DNA of 57,102 nt from an uncultured Mycoplasmatota bacterium (GTDB lineage Bacteria > Bacillota_I > Bacilli_A > RF39 > UBA660), in NCBI GenBank assembly GCA_947646095.1, contig CANSFI010000009.1, positions 1 through 57,102 on the forward strand. The letters are read 5' to 3'. Below the pieces are notes generated by a model. It searched no databases and had not been told where the DNA came from. It saw only the letters and a list, made by a program, of their open reading frames with translations. The number at the start of each line of letters is the position of its first letter. Position 1 is the first letter of the stretch. The translations under genes were made by a program, and so were the position numbers. Below, one piece after another: positions 40,364-51,622 of the stretch.

Positions 40364-43300
40364 TTAATCCATTAATTCTTGTTCTAAAGCTTCTAAAGGT
40401 TCTTCTTTAAGTACATCGATTGCTAAATTATAATCTGATTTTAGATATTTTTTAGCACCTGTTCCAGCTGGAATAAGTTTTCCAATAATAACATTTTCTT
40501 TAAGTCCATTTAAGTGGTCAACACTTCCATGGATTGCTGCATCAGTTAAAATTCTTGTAGTTTCTTGGAATGAGGCAGCTGATAAGAAGGAATCTGTTTC
40601 AAGTGATGCTTTAGTAATACCTAAAAGTACTGGACGACCAACAGATGGTATTTTTCCTTCTAGAATTAATTCTTTATTTACATCAGCAAAATGATTAATA
40701 TTAATCATAGTTCCAGGTAAGAATAAAGAATTTCCAGAATTAATGATTTTTATTTTAGATATCATTCTCTTAGCTATTATTTCTACGTGTTTATCAGAAA
40801 TATCAACACCTTGAGAACGATAAACTTTTTGAATTTCTAATAATATATATTGTTGAACAGTTATTGGATCAGTAACAACTAATAGTTCTTTTGGATTGAT
40901 TGCTCCATGTGTTAACTTATCTCCTGCTTTTACTTCTGCATTTAATTCAACATTTAATTTTGAACCATAATTTGTTTCATGTTTTCTAGTTTCAACATCA
41001 TTTTTAATATGTATGATGAATTTACCGCCATCTTCTTCAATTTTTTCAACAATACCATTAATTTCAGCAATTGTCGCTTTACCTTTTGGATTACGGGCTT
41101 CAAATAATTCTTGAACACGAGGTAAACCTTGAGTAATATCGTCTCCAGCAACACCACCAGAGTTAATAGTACGCATTGTAAGTTGGGTACCAGGTTCACC
41201 AATTGATTGAGCAGCCATTATACCAACAGCCTCGCCAATTTCAACAATTTGTCCAGTTGCTAAATTACGTCCATAACAATGTTTACATACACCATGTTCA
41301 GTCTTACAAGTAAGAACTGTTCTAATAGGTACTTTTGTTATTCCAGCAGCGACTATTTTATCAGCGATAATTTCTGTTATGTATTCATTTCTATCAACAA
41401 TTACTTCCTTAGTAGTTGGATTAATAACCTTTTTGTTAGTATAACGTCCAATAATACGATCTCTAAGTGATTCTACAACAGTTCCATCTTCATTTAAGAA
41501 GGCTTCTACTGTTACATACCCTTCAGTACCACAATCTTCCTCTTTAACAATAACATCTTGTGCTACATCAACTAAACGACGAGTTAAATATCCTGCATCA
41601 GCTGTTTTTAAGGCTGTATCAACAGCACCTTTTCTAGCTCCATGGGTCGCTAAGAAGAATTCTGTTACAGTTGCCCCCTCAGCAAATGAAGATGTGATTG
41701 GAATTTCTACTGCTTCTCCAGTTGGTTTCATCATAAGTCCACGCATACCTGCCATTTGATTGTAGTTACTCATGTTACCACGAGCTTTTGAGTCAATCAT
41801 CATAGCAATAGTATTTTCAGGATTTGCTTTAATGATACCAGCAAGTTCTTCAGCTATTTTATCTTTGGCTTCGTTCCATGTTTCAACTACTTTTTCGTAT
41901 CTTTCACGATCAGTAATTAAACCACGTTTGAATAGTTTATTAACTTCAGCAACTTTGTTTTCTGCTTCTTTTAAAATCTTAGGTTTTTCACTAGATTCAA
42001 TAATATCTCCAATACCGATTGAAATACCTGATAATGTTGAATGTTTAAATCCTAAATCTTTTAATTTATCAAGCATGATAGAAGTTTCTGTAGTTTGATA
42101 TCTTTTATATATTTGAGCAATTAATTTAGTTAAAACTCCCTTATTAAATGGTTTTACTAAAGGCATTTCTTTAATAGCTTCTTTTATATTAGTTCCTCTA
42201 TCTAAGAAATACTTACTTGGAGTAATTCCTTCGATATTAGCGTCTGTTCCTTCATTTATATATTGGAATGTATCTGGAAAAATTTCATTAAATATTATTT
42301 TACCAGCTGTAGTTACTAAGTATTTATCCATATATATATCAGGGAATACTTTGTGTTTAAAGCTTCTTACTGGAAGAGCTACTCTTGTATGAAGGGTTAT
42401 TTCTCTTCTTTCATAAGCCATTAAAACTTCATTATCGTTTTTGAATACTCTACCTTCTCCATCAAGATTGGCTTTTTCGATAGTTATATAATAGTTACCT
42501 AAAATCATATCTTGACCAGGTGTAACGATTGGTTCACCATCTTTTGGAGATAGTATATTATTAGCACCTAGCATTAAGATTCTAGCTTCTGCTTGGGCTT
42601 CTTCACTAATTGGTACGTGAACAGCCATTTGGTCTCCATCAAAGTCAGCATTGAATGCTGCACAAACAAGTGGATGAAGTCTAATACTTCTACCTTCAAT
42701 TAATTTTGGTTGGAAAGCTTGAATACCAAGTCTATGAAGAGTTGGTGCACGGTTTAACATAACTGGATGTTCAGCAATTTTTTCTTCAACAATATCCCAT
42801 ACTCTTGGATCTTGATTTTCAATCATTCTTTTGGCAGCTTTAATGTTTGAAGCAAGTTCTTTAGAAACTAATCCATTTATAACATGTGGTTTAAATAATT
42901 CTAAGGCCATTTCTTTTGGAATACCACATTCATACATTTTTAAGTTTGGTCCAACAACAATAACTGAACGACCTGAATAGTCAACACGTTTTCCAAGTAA
43001 GTTTTGACGGAAACGTCCTTGTTTTCCTTTTAACATACTAGAAAGTGATTTTAAAGGTCTATTTCCAGCTCCTGTTATATTTCTTCCTCGTCTACCATTA
43101 TCAAATAATGCATCAACGGCTTCTTGTAGCATACGTTTTTCATTTTGAATAATGATTGATGGAGCTCCTAAGTCCATTAATTTCTTTAAACGATTATTTC
43201 TATTAATTACTCTTCTATATAAGTCATTTAAATCAGAGGTTGCAAATCTGCCACCGTCTAATTGAATCATTGGACGAAGTTCTGGTGGAATTACTGGTAA

Positions 43301-43996
43301 TGCTTCAATAATCATCCATTCAGGTTTATTTCCAGATTCTAAGAAAGCATTTAATACATCTAATCGTTTTACTAAACGAATTCTTCTTTGACTTGTTGAG
43401 TCTTTAATTTCTTCGATTTCTTTTTTGATTTCTTCTACTTCTTTTTCTAGATCTACTTGAACAAGTAGTTCTTTAATTGCTTCAGCACCCATTCCTACTC
43501 TAAATGAATTACCATATTTTTCATAATAAACGCGATATTCTTTATCAGAAATAGTTTGTTTCTTTTCAAGTGGAGCTGAACCAGGATCTAAAACCACATA
43601 AGATACAAAGTATAATACTTCTTCCAAATCTCTTGGTGACATATCAAGGACAAGTCCCATACGAGATGGAATGCCCTTGAAGAACCAAATATGTGAAACT
43701 GGAGTAGCAAGTTCGATATGTCCCATACGTTCACGACGAACTTTAGAACGAGTTACTTCTACACCACAACGATCACATATAATATTTTTATATCTCAATC
43801 TCTTATATTTACCACATGAACATTCAAAATCTTTAGTTGGTCCAAATATTTTTTCGCAGAATAAACCATCTCTTTCTGGTTTTAAAGTACGATAGTTAAT
43901 AGTTTCTGCTTTTTTAACTTCACCATAAGACCAAGAACGAATTTTTTCAGGTGAGGCTATTGCAATTCTTAATCCTTCAAAATTATTTGCATCCAT
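40364..43996 (-). CDS. rpoC: RNA polymerase beta' subunit
   Basis: Complete 1210-residue beta'. The N-terminal zinc site [20 protein letters not shown], the catalytic [14 protein letters not shown] triad loop, trigger-loop region [20 protein letters not shown] and the C-terminal zinc site with [16 protein letters not shown] are intact. It overlaps rpoB by one base (TAATG). Single operon with rpoB. Confidence 0.99.
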   Translation of the reverse strand: MDANNFEGLRIAIASPEKIRSWSYGEVKKAETINYRTLKPERDGLFCEKIFGPTKDFECSCGKYKRLRYKNIICDRCGVEVTRSKVRRERMGHIELATPVSHIWFFKGIPSRMGLVLDMSPRDLEEVLYFVSYVVLDPGSAPLEKKQTISDKEYRVYYEKYGNSFRVGMGAEAIKELLVQVDLEKEVEEIKKEIEEIKDSTSQRRIRLVKRLDVLNAFLESGNKPEWMIIEALPVIPPELRPMIQLDGGRFATSDLNDLYRRVINRNNRLKKLMDLGAPSIIIQNEKRMLQEAVDALFDNGRRGRNITGAGNRPLKSLSSMLKGKQGRFRQNLLGKRVDYSGRSVIVVGPNLKMYECGIPKEMALELFKPHVINGLVSKELASNIKAAKRMIENQDPRVWDIVEEKIAEHPVMLNRAPTLHRLGIQAFQPKLIEGRSIRLHPLVCAAFNADFDGDQMAVHVPISEEAQAEARILMLGANNILSPKDGEPIVTPGQDMILGNYYITIEKANLDGEGRVFKNDNEVLMAYERREITLHTRVALPVRSFKHKVFPDIYMDKYLVTTAGKIIFNEIFPDTFQYINEGTDANIEGITPSKYFLDRGTNIKEAIKEMPLVKPFNKGVLTKLIAQIYKRYQTTETSIMLDKLKDLGFKHSTLSGISIGIGDIIESSEKPKILKEAENKVAEVNKLFKRGLITDRERYEKVVETWNEAKDKIAEELAGIIKANPENTIAMMIDSKARGNMSNYNQMAGMRGLMMKPTGEAVEIPITSSFAEGATVTEFFLATHGARKGAVDTALKTADAGYLTRRLVDVAQDVIVKEEDCGTEGYVTVEAFLNEDGTVVESLRDRIIGRYTNKKVINPTTKEVIVDRNEYITEIIADKIVAAGITKVPIRTVLTCKTEHGVCKHCYGRNLATGQIVEIGEAVGIMAAQSIGEPGTQLTMRTINSGGVAGDDITQGLPRVQELFEARNPKGKATIAEINGIVEKIEEDGGKFIIHIKNDVETRKHETNYGSKLNVELNAEVKAGDKLTHGAINPKELLVVTDPITVQQYILLEIQKVYRSQGVDISDKHVEIIAKRMISKIKIINSGNSLFLPGTMININHFADVNKELILEGKIPSVGRPVLLGITKASLETDSFLSAASFQETTRILTDAAIHGSVDHLNGLKENVIIGKLIPAGTGAKKYLKSDYNLAIDVLKEEPLEALEQELMD

Positions 43997-46900
43997 TAAT
44001 CCTCATCCCCTTCTAGTTCAAAATCAGCATCATCGATATCATCTAATCCATTATCAAATTCTTCGTCTTCCTCTAATTCTTCATCTTGTTCATCAATATC
44101 TTCCGGTTCTGGATTTTGAACATCGATTGATTTTTCAAATTCTTCATTTGTTAAATATATATCTTTTTCAGATTCTTCTAAATCTTTTAATTCAACGAAT
44201 TCTCCTTCTGGATTTAGAACTGTGATATCAAGTCCTAAAGCTTGGAATTCTTTTATTAATACTCTAAAGCTTTCTGGTACTCCTGATTTAGGTATTGGAT
44301 TACCTTTAACTAATGCTTCATAAACTTTGACACGACCTACTACATCATCTGATTTAATTGTAATCATTTCTTGTAAAATGTTAGCAGCTCCATATGCATA
44401 TAAAGCCCAAACTTCCATTTCACCAAAACGTTGACCACCAAATTGTGCCTTTCCTCCAAGAGGTTGTTGAGTTACAAGTGAGTAAGGTCCTGTAGAACGA
44501 GCATGTAATTTATCATCAACCATGTGGTGAAGTTTAATCATATACATAACACCAACACTGATACGATTATCGAATGGTTCTCCTGTTCTACCGTCATATA
44601 ATATAGCCTTCCCATCTTCAGAAAGTCCTGCTTCTTTTAATGAATCAATAATTTCTTCGCTAGTAGCACCAGCAAATACTGGGGTTGCTACATGGATATT
44701 TAATTCTTTAGCTGCCATTCCTAAATGCATTTCTAAAATTTGCCCTAAGTTCATACGAGATGGAACTCCAAGTGGATTAAGTAAAATGTCAATTGGTGTA
44801 CCATCACTTAAATATGGCATATCTTCTGATGGAAGCACTAAAGATATAACACCTTTATTTCCATGACGTCCAGCCATTTTATCACCAACACTTATTTTAC
44901 GTTTTTGTGCGATGTATACACGTACTATTTTAGAAACACCTGCTGGTAGTTCGTCAGAATCTTCTTTAGTAAATATTTTTACATCATGAACAATTCCTCC
45001 ACCACCATGTGGTACTCTTAGGGAAGTATCTCTAACCTCTCTAGTTTTTTCTCCAAAAATAGCATGTAATAATTTTTCTTCACTAGTAAGTTCAGCCATT
45101 CCTTTTGGTGTTACTTTACCTACTAAAATGTCATCATCTTTAACTTCTGTTCCAATTCTAACAATACCAAATTCATCTAGATTTTTACGAGCTTCTTCTC
45201 CAATATTTGGAATATCTCTTGTAAATTCTTCAGGCCCTAGTTTTGTATCACGACATTCGATTTGATAGTCTTCTATGTGAATTGATGTATAAACATCATC
45301 CCTTACTAATCTTTCATTTAAAATTACAGCATCTTCATAGTTATAACCATTAAAGTTCATGAAAGCTACTACAACATTTTTTCCTAATGCCATTTCACCC
45401 ATATTTGTACTTGGACCATCAGCAATAATCATGTCTTTAGTAACTTTATCGCCAACTCTAACAATTGGAGTTTGATGATAACAAGTACCATTATTACTAC
45501 GTTCAAATCCATTTAAGTAGTAAGTATCTGTTCCTCCTACTGTTTTTACTATTATTTTTCTTGAATCTACATAGTCTACAATACCATCAGCTTTAGCGAT
45601 TACTACAGCTCCAGAGTCACGTGCAGCGATTGCTTCAACTCCTGTTCCTACAAGAGGAGCTTCTGTTTTTAAAAGTGGTATTGCTTGACGTTGCATGTTA
45701 GAACCCATAAGTGCTCTTTTTCCATCATCGTGTTCTAGGAAAGGAATACAACTTGTTGTAATAGAAACAACTTGTTGTGGAGATACATCAATAAAGTCTA
45801 CTTTAGATTTATCAACAATCAAGTTTTCTCCTCTATGACGAACTGGAATACCATTTTCTTCTATTTCATTATTACTTATTTTAATAGCTGCTTGTGAAAT
45901 ATAATGTTCTAATTCCTCATCAGCAGTCATGTAAACTATTTCGTCTGTTAATTTACAGTTTTCTACTTTACGATATGGAGTCATAATAAATCCATAATCA
46001 TTTACTCTAGCAAAACTTGCTAAAGCAGTGATAAGTCCGATATTAGGTCCTTCTGGTGATTCGATTGGACAAAGTCTACCATAGTGAGATGGATTAACAT
46101 CACGTACTTCCATACCAGCTCTATCACGAGAAAGTCCTCCTGGTCCTAATGAAGATAGTCTTCTTTTATTAGCAAGTTCAGCAATTGGATTAGTTTGATC
46201 CATGAATTGTGATAATTGACTTGAACCAAAGAATTCCTTCATTGCTGCTGTAAGTGGTCTAATGTTAATAAGTGATTTAGGTGTTACTTCTCCTATATCC
46301 TGAGTTGACATACGATCTCTAATAACTCTTTCAATACGAGTTATACCTATACGAAATTGATTTTGTAAAAGTTCTCCAACTTGACGAACACGACGATTTG
46401 ACAAATGGTCAATTTCATCAAAAGAGCCAATTCCATCTAGTAAGTTTAAGTAGTATGATACTGATGCATATACATCAGAAACAGTAAGTCTTTTTTCTTC
46501 TATACTTTGATCATTACCAATTACGTTAATAATTTGTTCTGGATTATTTTTGGAATAGATTTTAATAATTTGTACTTTATTATAACTATCTAATTCCTCA
46601 TTAATTGGTACTTCTTTTATTCCATATCCATTATTTAAAATTGGAATTAATTTTTCTAATACTTTATAGTCAATTATAGTATCCTTTGGTATTAAAGTAT
46701 TACCATCTACTATAATATCTTCAGCTAATTTAGCATTAAGTAAACGATCAGTAACATTTAATTTTTTGTTAAATTTATAACGACCTACTTTTGCTAAATC
46801 ATAACGAAAAGAATCAAAAAATCTAGATATTAATTGATTTTTAGCACTATCTAAAGTAGATGGTTCTCCAGGTCTTAATTTAGAATGAATGTCGATTAAA

Positions 46901-47598
46901 GATTCATCAGTATTTTTATTAGAATCTTTTTCGATTGTTTTTTCTAAATAAGGATTTTCGCCAAATAGACCTATAATATCTTCATCATTAGATAAGCCTA
47001 AAGCTCTAAGTAAAGTTGTGATTGGAACTTTTCTAGTTCTATCAATTCTTACATAAATATTATCTCTAGCATCTGTTTCATATTCTAACCAAGTACCCCT
47101 AGTTGGAATAATTTGAGATGTGATAATACTTTTACCATTTTTCTTATCAATTTCTTTTCCAAAATAAACAGATGGACTTCTTACTAATTGTGATACAATT
47201 ACACGTTCTGCTCCATTGATTATAAACGTACCACCATCAGTCATGATAGGCATGTCCCCCAAAAATATTTCTTGTTCTTTTACTTCTCCTGTTTCATGAT
47301 TAAAAAGTCTTGCATCTACTTTTAAAGGACAAGCGTAAGTTGCATATCTATCTTTGCAACCTTTAATTGAATATCTTGGTTCATCAAATGAATACTCGCC
47401 AAATTCAAGCGATAAATTTCCAGTAAAGCTTTCCACTGGAAAAATATCATCAAATACTTCTTTGATTCCTTCCTCAATAAACCAATTGTAAGATTTTTTT
47501 TGAATTTCTAATAAATTCCCTAATTCAATTGCATTTTCTGTTTTTGCGTAACTACGTCTTTCACGGTGATCACCAAATTTTTTATTTGTGTATGCCAC
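43996..47598 (-). CDS. rpoB: RNA polymerase beta subunit
   Basis: Complete 1200-residue beta. The rifampicin-pocket region [20 protein letters not shown] followed by [18 protein letters not shown] is wild-type in form. The tail is acidic. It has a perfect-spaced promoter upstream. Confidence 0.99.
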   Translation of the reverse strand: MAYTNKKFGDHRERRSYAKTENAIELGNLLEIQKKSYNWFIEEGIKEVFDDIFPVESFTGNLSLEFGEYSFDEPRYSIKGCKDRYATYACPLKVDARLFNHETGEVKEQEIFLGDMPIMTDGGTFIINGAERVIVSQLVRSPSVYFGKEIDKKNGKSIITSQIIPTRGTWLEYETDARDNIYVRIDRTRKVPITTLLRALGLSNDEDIIGLFGENPYLEKTIEKDSNKNTDESLIDIHSKLRPGEPSTLDSAKNQLISRFFDSFRYDLAKVGRYKFNKKLNVTDRLLNAKLAEDIIVDGNTLIPKDTIIDYKVLEKLIPILNNGYGIKEVPINEELDSYNKVQIIKIYSKNNPEQIINVIGNDQSIEEKRLTVSDVYASVSYYLNLLDGIGSFDEIDHLSNRRVRQVGELLQNQFRIGITRIERVIRDRMSTQDIGEVTPKSLINIRPLTAAMKEFFGSSQLSQFMDQTNPIAELANKRRLSSLGPGGLSRDRAGMEVRDVNPSHYGRLCPIESPEGPNIGLITALASFARVNDYGFIMTPYRKVENCKLTDEIVYMTADEELEHYISQAAIKISNNEIEENGIPVRHRGENLIVDKSKVDFIDVSPQQVVSITTSCIPFLEHDDGKRALMGSNMQRQAIPLLKTEAPLVGTGVEAIAARDSGAVVIAKADGIVDYVDSRKIIVKTVGGTDTYYLNGFERSNNGTCYHQTPIVRVGDKVTKDMIIADGPSTNMGEMALGKNVVVAFMNFNGYNYEDAVILNERLVRDDVYTSIHIEDYQIECRDTKLGPEEFTRDIPNIGEEARKNLDEFGIVRIGTEVKDDDILVGKVTPKGMAELTSEEKLLHAIFGEKTREVRDTSLRVPHGGGGIVHDVKIFTKEDSDELPAGVSKIVRVYIAQKRKISVGDKMAGRHGNKGVISLVLPSEDMPYLSDGTPIDILLNPLGVPSRMNLGQILEMHLGMAAKELNIHVATPVFAGATSEEIIDSLKEAGLSEDGKAILYDGRTGEPFDNRISVGVMYMIKLHHMVDDKLHARSTGPYSLVTQQPLGGKAQFGGQRFGEMEVWALYAYGAANILQEMITIKSDDVVGRVKVYEALVKGNPIPKSGVPESFRVLIKEFQALGLDITVLNPEGEFVELKDLEESEKDIYLTNEEFEKSIDVQNPEPEDIDEQDEELEEDEEFDNGLDDIDDADFELEGDED

Positions 47599-47671
47599 TT
47601 TTTCACCCCTATAACCTATATTTTTTTAAGTTTTATATACTTGATAAATAAGTATATGCCGCCAATTTATA

Positions 47672-47700
47672 ATTTTAGCAAAAAATATACAACTTGTCAA
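47672..47700 (-). promoter_or_regulatory. Sigma-A promoter of rpoBC
   Basis: Minus strand TTGACA (47695-47700), 17-nt spacer, TAAAAT (47672-47677). The -35 overlaps the stop codon of the RsmC-like gene. A small hairpin ATACTT/AAGTAT follows in the leader near 47636-47655. Confidence 0.85.
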
Positions 47701-48278
47701 CAATTTGCAGCCTTAATTATATAGAAACCTTTATTTTTTGTTATTAAAGTAACTTGATATTTTTTATTTAAATCTTTTAAAATACTTTTTGCTCCTTGAT
47801 CCTTATTGACAACAATCCAAAGTTCGCCACTTTCTTTTAAGTATTCTTTAGCTTGAAATAAAATCTTATATAATATTTCTTTACCTACTCTAATAGGTGG
47901 ATTACTGATAATATAATCATATTTTTTAGTAATTTTTGAATAAATATTGCTTTCAAAAATATTGACATCAACATTGTTTAATTCTGAATTTTTTAAAGCT
48001 AATTTTAAACTTCTTTTGTTAATGTCAATCATATCGACATTACAATTGTTATTTTTTTTAATATATATACCAATTGGACCATATCCACATCCAAAATCAA
48101 GAATATCTCCTGTAAGTGTTGGAATATTTTCTAAAAGAGTGCGTGTTCCAAAATCTAGTCCTTTCTTAGAAAAAACTCCATTATCTGTTATAAAAGTAAA
48201 GATTTGATTATTTATCTTAACAGTTATTTTTTGTTCATCACTTTTTATATTGTCATTATTAGTAAAATAATGATTCAT
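47697..48278 (-). CDS. Class I methyltransferase, RsmC-like (YbxB)
   Basis: 193 residues: N-terminal ITVKINNQIFTFITDNGVFS segment typical of RsmC C-terminal domains, SAM loop ILDFGCGYGPIGIYI, and the catalytic motif YIISNPPIRVGKEI (NPP type, base N-methylation). Position between rplL and rpoB matches B. subtilis ybxB. It likely modifies 16S rRNA guanine. The stop is TGA. Confidence 0.9.
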   Translation of the reverse strand: MNHYFTNNDNIKSDEQKITVKINNQIFTFITDNGVFSKKGLDFGTRTLLENIPTLTGDILDFGCGYGPIGIYIKKNNNCNVDMIDINKRSLKLALKNSELNNVDVNIFESNIYSKITKKYDYIISNPPIRVGKEILYKILFQAKEYLKESGELWIVVNKDQGAKSILKDLNKKYQVTLITKNKGFYIIKAANC

Positions 48279-48297
48279 TTTGTTCCTACTTTCCTAA

Positions 48298-48350
48298 ATG
48301 TCATCAAAACGATGATAAGCCCATACCAAAATTGATATGAGCTTTCATTA
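48298..48350 (-). terminator. Two hairpins after rplL, possible weak terminator or processing site
   Basis: AGCTCATA/TATGGGCT and ATCATC/GATGA hairpins on the minus strand between rplL and the RsmC-like gene. No clear T run follows, so read-through to downstream genes is likely. Confidence 0.35.
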
Positions 48351-48359
48351 TTGTTTCAA

Positions 48360-48731
48360 TTATTTTAATTCGATTGCTGCGCCTGCTTCTTCGAATTTAG
48401 CTTTCATTTCATTAGCTTCATCAGTAGATACGTTTTCTTTAATTACTCCACCATTATCAGCAATTTCTTTAGCTTCTTTTAATCCTAAACCTGTAATATC
48501 ACGAACTAATTTGATAACAGCGATTTTGTTAGCACCAGCGCTAGCTAAAACTACATTAACTGAGCTTGGTCCTTCTTCAGCTGTTGCACCTGCTGCTGGA
48601 GCAGCTGCTACTGCTACTGCAGATGGGTCAACACCAAATTCTTCTTTCATTGCATCTACTAATTCTTTAATTTCAAGAATTGTCATTTCTTTTAATCCAC
48701 TAATAAATTCATCTTTTGTAAATTTTGCCAT
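48360..48731 (-). CDS. rplL: 50S ribosomal protein L7/L12
   Basis: 123 residues with the N-terminal dimer domain, an Ala/Pro-rich hinge (AVAAAPAAGATAEEGPSS) and the C-terminal domain (VIKLVRDITGLGLKEAKEI) that binds translation factors. GGAGGAAT precedes the ATG. Confidence 0.98.
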   Translation of the reverse strand: MAKFTKDEFISGLKEMTILEIKELVDAMKEEFGVDPSAVAVAAAPAAGATAEEGPSSVNVVLASAGANKIAVIKLVRDITGLGLKEAKEIADNGGVIKENVSTDEANEMKAKFEEAGAAIELK

Positions 48732-48744
48732 TCTATATTCCTCC

Positions 48745-49242
48745 TTAATTATTTTTTTCTATAGTCTCACTATATAAGTCTAAACAAATTGATAAATCTC
48801 TTACTGTTCCCATTAAACCACCAGCAACCATTGTAAGTAATTCTTGTCTTGATGGTAAAACTGCTAACTTGTTTAAAGTATCTATTTTTGTTACCTCTCC
48901 ATCAACAATACCTATTTTTATTTCTAAAGCTGGATGATTTTTAGAAAATTCATTTAAAATTTTGATTGGAGCAATTGCATCACTTCCATAAGCCATTGCT
49001 TTAGGTCCATTTAATTCCTCATCTAAATCATATTTTAAATCGTTCATAGCTCTTTGTACTAAAGTGTTTTTGAATATTTTAACATCTGATTCTGTTTCTC
49101 TTAGTTTTCTTCTTAATTCTGTCATTTCAGAAACAGTAAGTCCACGATATTCAAATAATACAACTGTATTTGCATTTTTTACTTTGTCAATAATTTCATT
49201 AACTATGTCTTGTTTTTTTGCTAATATATTTGCGTTTGCCAT
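48745..49242 (-). CDS. rplJ: 50S ribosomal protein L10
   Basis: 165 residues with VLFEYRGLTVSEMTELRRKL and the C-terminal helix binding L7/L12 dimers. Preceded by an L10 leader, the usual autoregulatory site. Confidence 0.97.
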   Translation of the reverse strand: MANANILAKKQDIVNEIIDKVKNANTVVLFEYRGLTVSEMTELRRKLRETESDVKIFKNTLVQRAMNDLKYDLDEELNGPKAMAYGSDAIAPIKILNEFSKNHPALEIKIGIVDGEVTKIDTLNKLAVLPSRQELLTMVAGGLMGTVRDLSICLDLYSETIEKNN

Positions 49243-49252
49243 GTTACACCTC

Positions 49253-49392
49253 CTCTTTTTTCAATGCCATAAAAAACTCTCTACTTTAGACAGTAAGAGA
49301 GCTCCTTAAATTTATTTTAAGTTCCTCGGTAGGAAATATTAAGCTTTAGGCTCCTACTGTCTATGGTACTAATATTTTTTCAATGCAAACTG
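49253..49392 (-). promoter_or_regulatory. L10 leader with attenuator
   Basis: 140-nt leader between promoter and rplJ. Its 3' end is a terminator-like hairpin (49277-49301, CTCTCTTACT/AGTAGAGAG, then six T). An upstream GACAGTA (49355-49361) is complementary to TACTGTC (49289-49295) in the terminator arm, giving a possible antiterminator. L10-(L12)4 binding to the leader is known to choose between them. Confidence 0.85.
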
Positions 49393-49421
49393 ATTATAAC
49401 ACAACAATTATTAATTGTCAA
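49393..49421 (-). promoter_or_regulatory. Perfect consensus promoter of rplJL
   Basis: Minus strand TTGACA (49416-49421), 17-nt spacer, TATAAT (49393-49398). The -35 lies within the last codons of rplA. Confidence 0.9.
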
Positions 49422-50106
49422 AACTTTTTGGATCAATTTTGATTCCTGGACCCATTGTTGAAGAAACTGAAATATTTTTAATATATTCACCTTTAACAAC
49501 AGATGGTTTAGTTTTGATAATTAATGTTACAAATGCTTTGATGTTTTCTACTAACATTGCATCTGTAAATGAAGTTTTACCAACTAACACATGTAAATTA
49601 CCATAACTATCTGTACGATATTCTACACGGCCTTTTTTTACATCTTCAACAGCTTTAGCTGTATCCATTGTAACTGTTCCAGTTTTAGGATTTGGCATTA
49701 AACCTTTAGGACCCAAAATTTTACCTAATTTACCTAAAGCTGGCATCATATCTGGAGTTGCAATCATTACATCAAAATCAAACCAATTTTCTTTTTCGAT
49801 TTTTTCTAAATAATCATTATCTCCTACATAATCAGCTCCAGCTTCTTTAGCAGCTGTTGCAGAGGTACCTTTAGCTAAAACTAAAACTTTTTTTGTTTTT
49901 CCTGTTCCATTTGGTAGAACAGTTGCTCCTCTTAATTGTTGATCTGCTTTTTTAGTATCTAAGTTAAGACGCATAGCAAGTTCAACTGAAGAATCGAATT
50001 TAGTTATAGTTGTTTTTTTGACTAATTCTGTTGCTTCTTCTATAGTATATAGTTTATTTTTTTCAACTAGTTTACTAACTTCTACGTATTTCTTTCCTTT
50101 TTTCAT
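49411..50106 (-). CDS. rplA: 50S ribosomal protein L1
   Basis: 231 residues from the ATG at 50106, preceded by AAGGAGGAAAAT. Conserved [35 protein letters not shown] and [11 protein letters not shown] are present. The in-frame ATG at 50148 lies upstream of the ribosome site and is rejected. Confidence 0.98.
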   Translation of the reverse strand: MKKGKKYVEVSKLVEKNKLYTIEEATELVKKTTITKFDSSVELAMRLNLDTKKADQQLRGATVLPNGTGKTKKVLVLAKGTSATAAKEAGADYVGDNDYLEKIEKENWFDFDVMIATPDMMPALGKLGKILGPKGLMPNPKTGTVTMDTAKAVEDVKKGRVEYRTDSYGNLHVLVGKTSFTDAMLVENIKAFVTLIIKTKPSVVKGEYIKNISVSSTMGPGIKIDPKSFDN

Positions 50107-50148
50107 ATTTTCCTCCTTATGTGGTTTAGCGGATGTTATTCCTTCCAC

Positions 50149-50170
50149 ATAGGTTTTACCTATGTAAAGC
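50149..50170 (-). repeat. Hairpin between rplK and rplA
   Basis: ACATAGGT/ACCTATGT with a 3-nt loop immediately after the rplK stop and before the rplA ribosome site. No T run, so it is a regulatory or stabilising hairpin rather than a terminator. Confidence 0.6.
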
Positions 50171-50174
50171 TTAA

Positions 50175-50600
50175 TTAATTTTCTACTTTTACACCCATAT
50201 TAAGTGCTGTACCTTCAACTATTTTAATAGCTTCTTCTATTGTATAGCAGTTTAAATCAGGTAATTTAGTTTCAGCGATTTCTTTTATTTGAGATGCAGA
50301 TAAAGTTGCTACAATATCTTTAGATCCCTTAGCAGAACCGCCTTTAATTTTGGCATATTTTTTTATTAAAAATGCTGCAGGTGGAGTTTTAACTACAAAG
50401 TCAAAAGTTCTGTCTTCATATATTGTAATTTCTACTGGTAAAATGTCTCCCATTTTATCTTTTGTTGCATCGTTATATTTTGTACAGAATTCTTGTAAGT
50501 TAATTCCAGCTGGTCCTAGTACTGTTCCAACTGGAGGTGCTGGTGTAGCTTTCCCTGCAGGAATTTGTAATTTAATTATTTTTGTAACTTTTTTTGCCAC
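50175..50600 (-). CDS. rplK: 50S ribosomal protein L11
   Basis: 141 residues from the GTG at 50600 ([20 protein letters not shown]). [20 protein letters not shown] and the C-terminal [12 protein letters not shown] are conserved. The in-frame GTG at 50609 is 1 nt from AAGGAG, too close, so the second GTG is chosen. Confidence 0.97.
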   Translation of the reverse strand: MAKKVTKIIKLQIPAGKATPAPPVGTVLGPAGINLQEFCTKYNDATKDKMGDILPVEITIYEDRTFDFVVKTPPAAFLIKKYAKIKGGSAKGSKDIVATLSASQIKEIAETKLPDLNCYTIEEAIKIVEGTALNMGVKVEN

Positions 50601-50609
50601 GAAAAACAC

Positions 50610-50700
50610 GCTCCTTCCATTTTTTCGTTGTGGTCCAAATAGCTCCGCTTTTTAGGATATCAATCCAACTACTGGCCTCCCACTTAATCTATATTAAAAT
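50610..50700 (-). promoter_or_regulatory. rplK leader with candidate ribosomal-protein binding site
   Basis: The leader contains GTGGGAGG and a distal GGACCACA able to pair in part, with a bulged hairpin between. Firmicute rplK leaders commonly carry the L1 or L11 autoregulation site here. Assignment to L1 versus L11 is not certain by eye. Confidence 0.5.
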
Positions 50701-50715
50701 AAATATAGCGAAATA

Positions 50716-50744
50716 ATAATAACACAATTTTCTTATTTTGTAAA
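50716..50744 (-). promoter_or_regulatory. Promoter of rplKA
   Basis: Minus strand TTTACA (50739-50744), 17-nt spacer, TATTAT (50716-50721), directly after the nusG stop. Confidence 0.7.
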
Positions 50745-50746
50745 TA

Positions 50747-51280
50747 TTATGCCTGTTCTATTTCAGTTAATCCTAACTCAACTATTGTTTCTTGACCAAA
50801 TAAATCTAATGCTACTTCAAGCTTTTGATTTTCCATATCGATTGTTTTAACTTTTCCATACATATTAGCAAATGGTCCATTTATAACTTTAACAGTATCA
50901 TCCACATTTAAGTTATTACCAATTTCTAATCTGCTCATACCCATGGTACCAAGAATTTTATCTACTTCACTTGGTGTTAAAGGGAAAGGTTTAGCTCCTT
51001 TACCAGATGAACCAATAAAGCCTGTAACTCCAGGGGTATTACGAACTATAAACCATGCTTCATCAGTCATAATCATTTCTACTAATATATATCCTGGAAA
51101 CATTTTTTTAGTTTTTTCTTTTTTTACACCATCTTTTATTTCTACTTCTGTTTGTTCGGGAACGACAACTCTTAAGATATAGTCTTCCATTCCCATTGAA
51201 TTTGAACGCATTTCTAATTTTTCTTTAACTTTATTTTCATGTCCTGAATAAGTATTTACTACATACCATTCTTTTTGCAT
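50747..51280 (-). CDS. nusG: Transcription antitermination factor NusG
   Basis: 177 residues: NGN domain (KEWYVVNTYSGHENKVKEKL, then FPGYILVEMIMTDEAWFIVR and NTPGVTGFIGS) and C-terminal KOW domain (DTVKVINGPFANMYGKV). It follows secE by 3 bp, the standard order. Confidence 0.97.
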   Translation of the reverse strand: MQKEWYVVNTYSGHENKVKEKLEMRSNSMGMEDYILRVVVPEQTEVEIKDGVKKEKTKKMFPGYILVEMIMTDEAWFIVRNTPGVTGFIGSSGKGAKPFPLTPSEVDKILGTMGMSRLEIGNNLNVDDTVKVINGPFANMYGKVKTIDMENQKLEVALDLFGQETIVELGLTEIEQA

Positions 51281-51283
51281 ATA

Positions 51284-51463
51284 CTATCCTACCAATAATT
51301 TTAAGTTTGTTAAAACTATATCAGTTAAAGAGAAAAATAATGCGAATACAACTATAAAAGATACTGTAGCTACTGAATAAGTAATCATTTCTTTTTTATT
51401 AGGCCATCTAACTTTTTTCATTTCACCTTTGATACTTATGAAAAACCTTACTAGTTTTTTCAT
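51284..51463 (-). CDS. secE: Preprotein translocase subunit SecE
   Basis: A 59-residue ORF starting MKKLVRFFISIKGEMKKVRW with the conserved VRWPNKKEM motif, followed by one membrane helix (SFIVVFALFFSLTDIVL). AGGTGATTAA precedes the ATG. The preceding rpmG often found in this operon is not present. Confidence 0.93.
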   Translation of the reverse strand: MKKLVRFFISIKGEMKKVRWPNKKEMITYSVATVSFIVVFALFFSLTDIVLTNLKLLVG

Positions 51464-51499
51464 TTAATCACCTACTTTTTATTTTATGTATTTTTAAAG

Positions 51500-51522
51500 T
51501 AAAAAAACACTTTTTTGTGTCT
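51500..51522 (-). promoter_or_regulatory. Terminator-like hairpin in the secE leader
   Basis: ACAC/GTGT stem with a 6-nt A loop and seven T right after the promoter -10, before secE. It could attenuate secE-nusG or end weak upstream transcription. Confidence 0.5.
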
Positions 51523-51528
51523 AAATAA

Positions 51529-51557
51529 ATAATACAATATTGTTATTTATTTGTCAA
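51529..51557 (-). promoter_or_regulatory. Sigma-A promoter of secE-nusG
   Basis: Minus strand TTGACA (51552-51557), 17-nt spacer, TATTAT (51529-51534). Confidence 0.8.
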
Positions 51558-51622
51558 TGGTTTTATTCCTAAAAATTAACATAAATTTTGTGTATTAAGA
51601 TTATTTTCAATTTTTCTCTAAT

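Noticed and set aside
40954-42098. ORFs on either strand inside rpoC
   Set aside because: They are frame shadows of a highly conserved gene.
48337-48777. Plus-strand Ala-rich ORF opposite rplL
   Set aside because: It mirrors the Ala/Pro-rich hinge of L7/L12 and lacks a start site.
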